NCBI GenBank assembly: GCA_018241425.1
Contig: JAFEDU010000002.1
Coordinates: 806,001-870,000, forward strand
Reading direction: 5' to 3'
From: Pseudomonadota bacterium
GTDB taxonomy: Bacteria > Pseudomonadota > Gammaproteobacteria > Steroidobacterales > Steroidobacteraceae
DNA length: 64,000 nucleotides
Under the pieces are notes generated by a model. That model was given only the letters and a program-made list of their open reading frames with translations, made no database searches and was not told where the DNA came from. A program made the position numbers and the translations under genes. Positions 62,199-64,000 of this stretch are shown in pieces (the stretch's first letter is position 1; each line of letters starts with the position of its first letter).

Positions 62199-62271
62199 CC
62201 GCGCCCCCCGGCGAGCCTTGTGGTTCGGAAGGCTGCCGAGGCGGCGCGAAGGATCGCGCAAGTCCCTGATC

Positions 62272-62363
62272 GGAGAGGTGGCCGAGCGGTCGAAGGCGCT
62301 GGACTGGAATTCCAGTAACATCTTCACGGGTGTTCGTGGGTTCGAATCCCACCCTCTCCGCCA
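62272..62363 (+). tRNA. tRNA-Ser (GGA)
   Basis: A class II tRNA with long variable arm. Acceptor stem GGAGAGG pairs with CCTCTCC. The anticodon arm CTGGA-CTGGAAT-TCCAG gives anticodon GGA (reads UCC/UCU). The variable arm holds CATCTTCACGGGTG. The T-loop is GTTCGAATC, the discriminator base is G and CCA is encoded (62361-62363). Confidence 0.97.
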
Positions 62364-62383
62364 CCTCGAAGTTTGTCACCCGC

Positions 62384-63148
62384 CTAGCGCGTGGCCGCCC
62401 CCGACCGGGGGTGGCTGCCGGCGCGCTGCGGGAAGCACAGGACCAGGAACACCACGAGGGCCAGCAGGATCGCGGAGGCGAGCGGCCGGCTGACATCCAG
62501 CCCCCCCTGCGCGTGCGGCTTGTCGAAGAAGTCCCCCACCGTCGCCCCGAGCGGCCGCGTGAGGATGAAGGCGCTCCAGAAGAGGGCGACGCGCGAGGTG
62601 CGGGTCCAGAAGTACAGCGCCGCCACCAGCGCGAGGGCCGCTCCGAAGAGGAGCGCGCCGCCGCCGTAGCCGAGCCCCGCATCCGCGGCCCAGTCTCCGA
62701 GCGCGGTCCCGAGGGTCTGCGAGAAGGTGATCGTGACCCAGTAGAACGCCTCGACCTTCGGGGTGTTCACCGTGTCAACGGCGATGGTGCCCTCGCTGCG
62801 GTACCAGGCGGCCAGCGCGGCGGCGACGCAGGCGGCGAGCAGGAGCGAGCCGCCGAGGTAGCCGATACCGAGGGAGCGGTCGGCGAAGTCCGCGAGCGTG
62901 GTGCCCGCGGTGGTGGAGGCAATGATCGTCGCCCAGTAGAGCATCGGGCGGAAAACGCGCGCGCGGATCTGCGCCACCACCAGCGCGGCGAGCAGCGCGA
63001 GGAAGATGGCGGTGCTGGCGAGGTAACCCAGGTTCAGCGTCATCGACAGCGTATCGCCGCCGGTCTCCCCGAGCGTGGTGGCGACGATCTTGATGACCCA
63101 GAAGAGCAGGGTGACGGCCGGGACCTTGCTCAGTACCTGTGCGTTCAA
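62384..63148 (-). CDS. COG4705-like membrane protein with four internal repeats
   Basis: A 254-residue integral membrane protein with about eight hydrophobic helices. A motif repeats four times: KIVATTLGETGGD (20-32), IIASTTAGTTLAD (75-87), ITFSQTLGTALGD (140-152) and FILTRPLGATVGD (194-206), each preceded by a Trp and a hydrophobic helix. This fits the uncharacterised COG4705 family, sometimes annotated as an S-layer or metal-related membrane protein; function unknown. TTG 63148 is preferred: AGGGAG lies seven bases before it and homology begins at SKVPAVTLLFW. Located between tRNA-Ser and ffs. Confidence 0.82.
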   Translation of the reverse strand: MNAQVLSKVPAVTLLFWVIKIVATTLGETGGDTLSMTLNLGYLASTAIFLALLAALVVAQIRARVFRPMLYWATIIASTTAGTTLADFADRSLGIGYLGGSLLLAACVAAALAAWYRSEGTIAVDTVNTPKVEAFYWVTITFSQTLGTALGDWAADAGLGYGGGALLFGAALALVAALYFWTRTSRVALFWSAFILTRPLGATVGDFFDKPHAQGGLDVSRPLASAILLALVVFLVLCFPQRAGSHPRSGAATR

Positions 63149-63342
63149 TCGACCACTCCCTGGTGAGGCTGCCGCCCGCGGGGCCTGCGCAGCGTCTGTG
63201 GTAGCATCCGGCCTACAGTGACAGGTCCGGGTTCCCGCCCGCCGCGCCCCGGAAGAAAGGCGCCGCACCGGCAGTCTAACCCGGGCTTGCGCCGCGCGAG
63301 CCGCGCCCCCACCTGGGCTGTCTGATTGTTGGCGACGACTAT

Positions 63343-63455
63343 GGTGGCCCGCATTGGTTTCTCCGCGACGACCAGTCGTGAATCCCGTCAGGGCCGGAAG
63401 GCAGCAGCGGCAGCGGCGATGTCGGGTGCCGGAGCTTAAGCTGGTGCGGGCCGCC
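63343..63455 (+). ncRNA. ffs: Signal recognition particle 4.5S RNA
   Basis: GGTGGCCCGCA (63343-63353) pairs with TGCGGGCCGCC (63445-63455), closing the stem. The conserved apical domain reads GTCAGGGCCGGAAGGCAGCAGC, with the GGAA tetraloop and the asymmetric loops that bind the Ffh M-domain. About 113 bases, as in E. coli. It lies 29 bases before dnaX, the usual neighbour in many proteobacteria. Confidence 0.95.
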
Positions 63456-63484
63456 TCCCGGTCGGCGCCTGCAGGGATTCTGGG

Positions 63485-64000
63485 ATGACCTACACCGCCT
63501 TAGCCCGCAAGTGGCGCCCGAAGAACTTCGCCGAGCTCGTCGGCCAGGAGCACGTGCGCCGCGCGCTGGTGAACGCGCTCGGCAGCGGACGCGTGCACCA
63601 CGCGTTCCTCTTCACCGGTACCCGCGGGGTGGGCAAGACCACCATCGCGCGCATCTTCGCCAAGTGCCTCAACTGCGAGCAGGGCGTGACCGCCGAGCCG
63701 GACGGCACCTGCGCGAGCTGCCGCGAGATCGATGCCGGCCGCTTCCCGGACCTCATCGAGGTCGACGCGGCCTCCCGCACCAAGGTCGACGACACGCGCG
63801 AGCTCCTGGACAACGTGCAGTACGCACCCGCGCGCGGGCGCTACAAGGTGTACCTCATCGACGAGGTGCACATGCTCTCGGCGCACTCCTTCAACGCGCT
63901 CCTGAAGACCCTCGAGGAGCCCCCGCCGCACGTGAAGTTCCTGCTCGCCACCACCGACCCGCAGAAGCTGCCGGTCACCGTGCTGTCGCGCTGCCTGCAG
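63485..64000 (+). CDS. dnaX: DNA polymerase III subunits tau/gamma, N-terminal part (cut by window)
   Basis: The first 172 residues of the clamp-loader ATPase; the frame continues past the right edge. MTYTALARKWRPKNFAELVG starts the family. Walker A GTRGVGKTTIA, the zinc-binding CLNC...CASC region, VYLIDEVHMLS (Walker B) and the sensor-1 LLATTDPQKLP are all present. Start ATG 63485. Confidence 0.98.
   Translation, partial: MTYTALARKWRPKNFAELVGQEHVRRALVNALGSGRVHHAFLFTGTRGVGKTTIARIFAKCLNCEQGVTAEPDGTCASCREIDAGRFPDLIEVDAASRTKVDDTRELLDNVQYAPARGRYKVYLIDEVHMLSAHSFNALLKTLEEPPPHVKFLLATTDPQKLPVTVLSRCLQ

Overview
The window is one stretch of bacterial chromosome that is rich in G+C (about two thirds or more by eye) and densely coding, with strong G/C preference at third codon positions. 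Gene content and order point to a free-living gammaproteobacterium near the Xanthomonadales/Nevskiales/Steroidobacter-like lineages. The evidence is the rpsF-rpsR-rplI-dnaB-alr block, rpsP-rimM-trmD-rplS, a SUF operon led by an Rrf2 regulator, mlaFEDCB, dapA preceded by gcvR, and ffs directly before dnaX. This placement is inference; the window has no 16S rRNA. Apart from an intein inside dnaB I see no mobile element, phage gene or CRISPR array. No stretch longer than about 250 bases lacks a gene.

Positions 1-21,467 form an accessory catabolic and cofactor region. The left part holds beta-oxidation type genes: a quinone-oxidoreductase-like MDR (cut by the window edge), a FadB-like hydratase/dehydrogenase fusion, an acyl-CoA dehydrogenase and an ACAD10-type phosphotransferase. 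Next come an alcohol dehydrogenase with an NTF2-like partner, a cyclase-family hydrolase and a TonB-dependent receptor. The centre carries a complete-looking coenzyme F420 pathway. cofGH (FO synthase) lies behind a 3-ketosteroid-dehydrogenase-like flavoprotein gene on the same strand. A tightly overlapping SDR-npdG-cofE-cofD-cofC operon lies beyond, and two divergently read genes (a SnoaL/ketosteroid-isomerase-like protein and an LLM-class F420-type oxidoreductase) face the two cof operons. Both cof divergent promoter regions share a 20-bp motif. An epoxide-hydrolase-like enzyme and a TIM-barrel isomerase-like protein close the region. Together this looks like an F420-linked pathway for a ring or acyl substrate such as a steroid, terpenoid or aromatic; the substrate is not known.

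Positions 21,500-63,000 are mostly housekeeping: ribosomal proteins and replicative helicase (21.5-25.5 kb), alr and uppP, an FHA/PP2C signalling pair, radA, a CorC-type protein, ffh, a secreted amidohydrolase and the trmD operon. They continue with sppA, exonuclease III, the threonine catabolic pair kbl-tdh, hslR and sdaA. Then come the SUF iron-sulfur operon ending in a Rieske ferredoxin and sixA (44.3-51.4 kb), class I aldolase, the Mla lipid-transport system (52.6-56.5 kb), a BepA-type protease, PhoH, Bcp, gcvR, dapA and a small lipoprotein. The right end carries tRNA-Ser(GGA), a four-repeat membrane protein, 4.5S RNA and the start of dnaX.

The points most worth follow-up are the F420 locus with its shared promoter motif, the LAGLIDADG intein in DnaB, an Rrf2-type operator at the suf promoter, a candidate minimal BamC-like lipoprotein after dapA, and several palindromes in divergent promoter regions.
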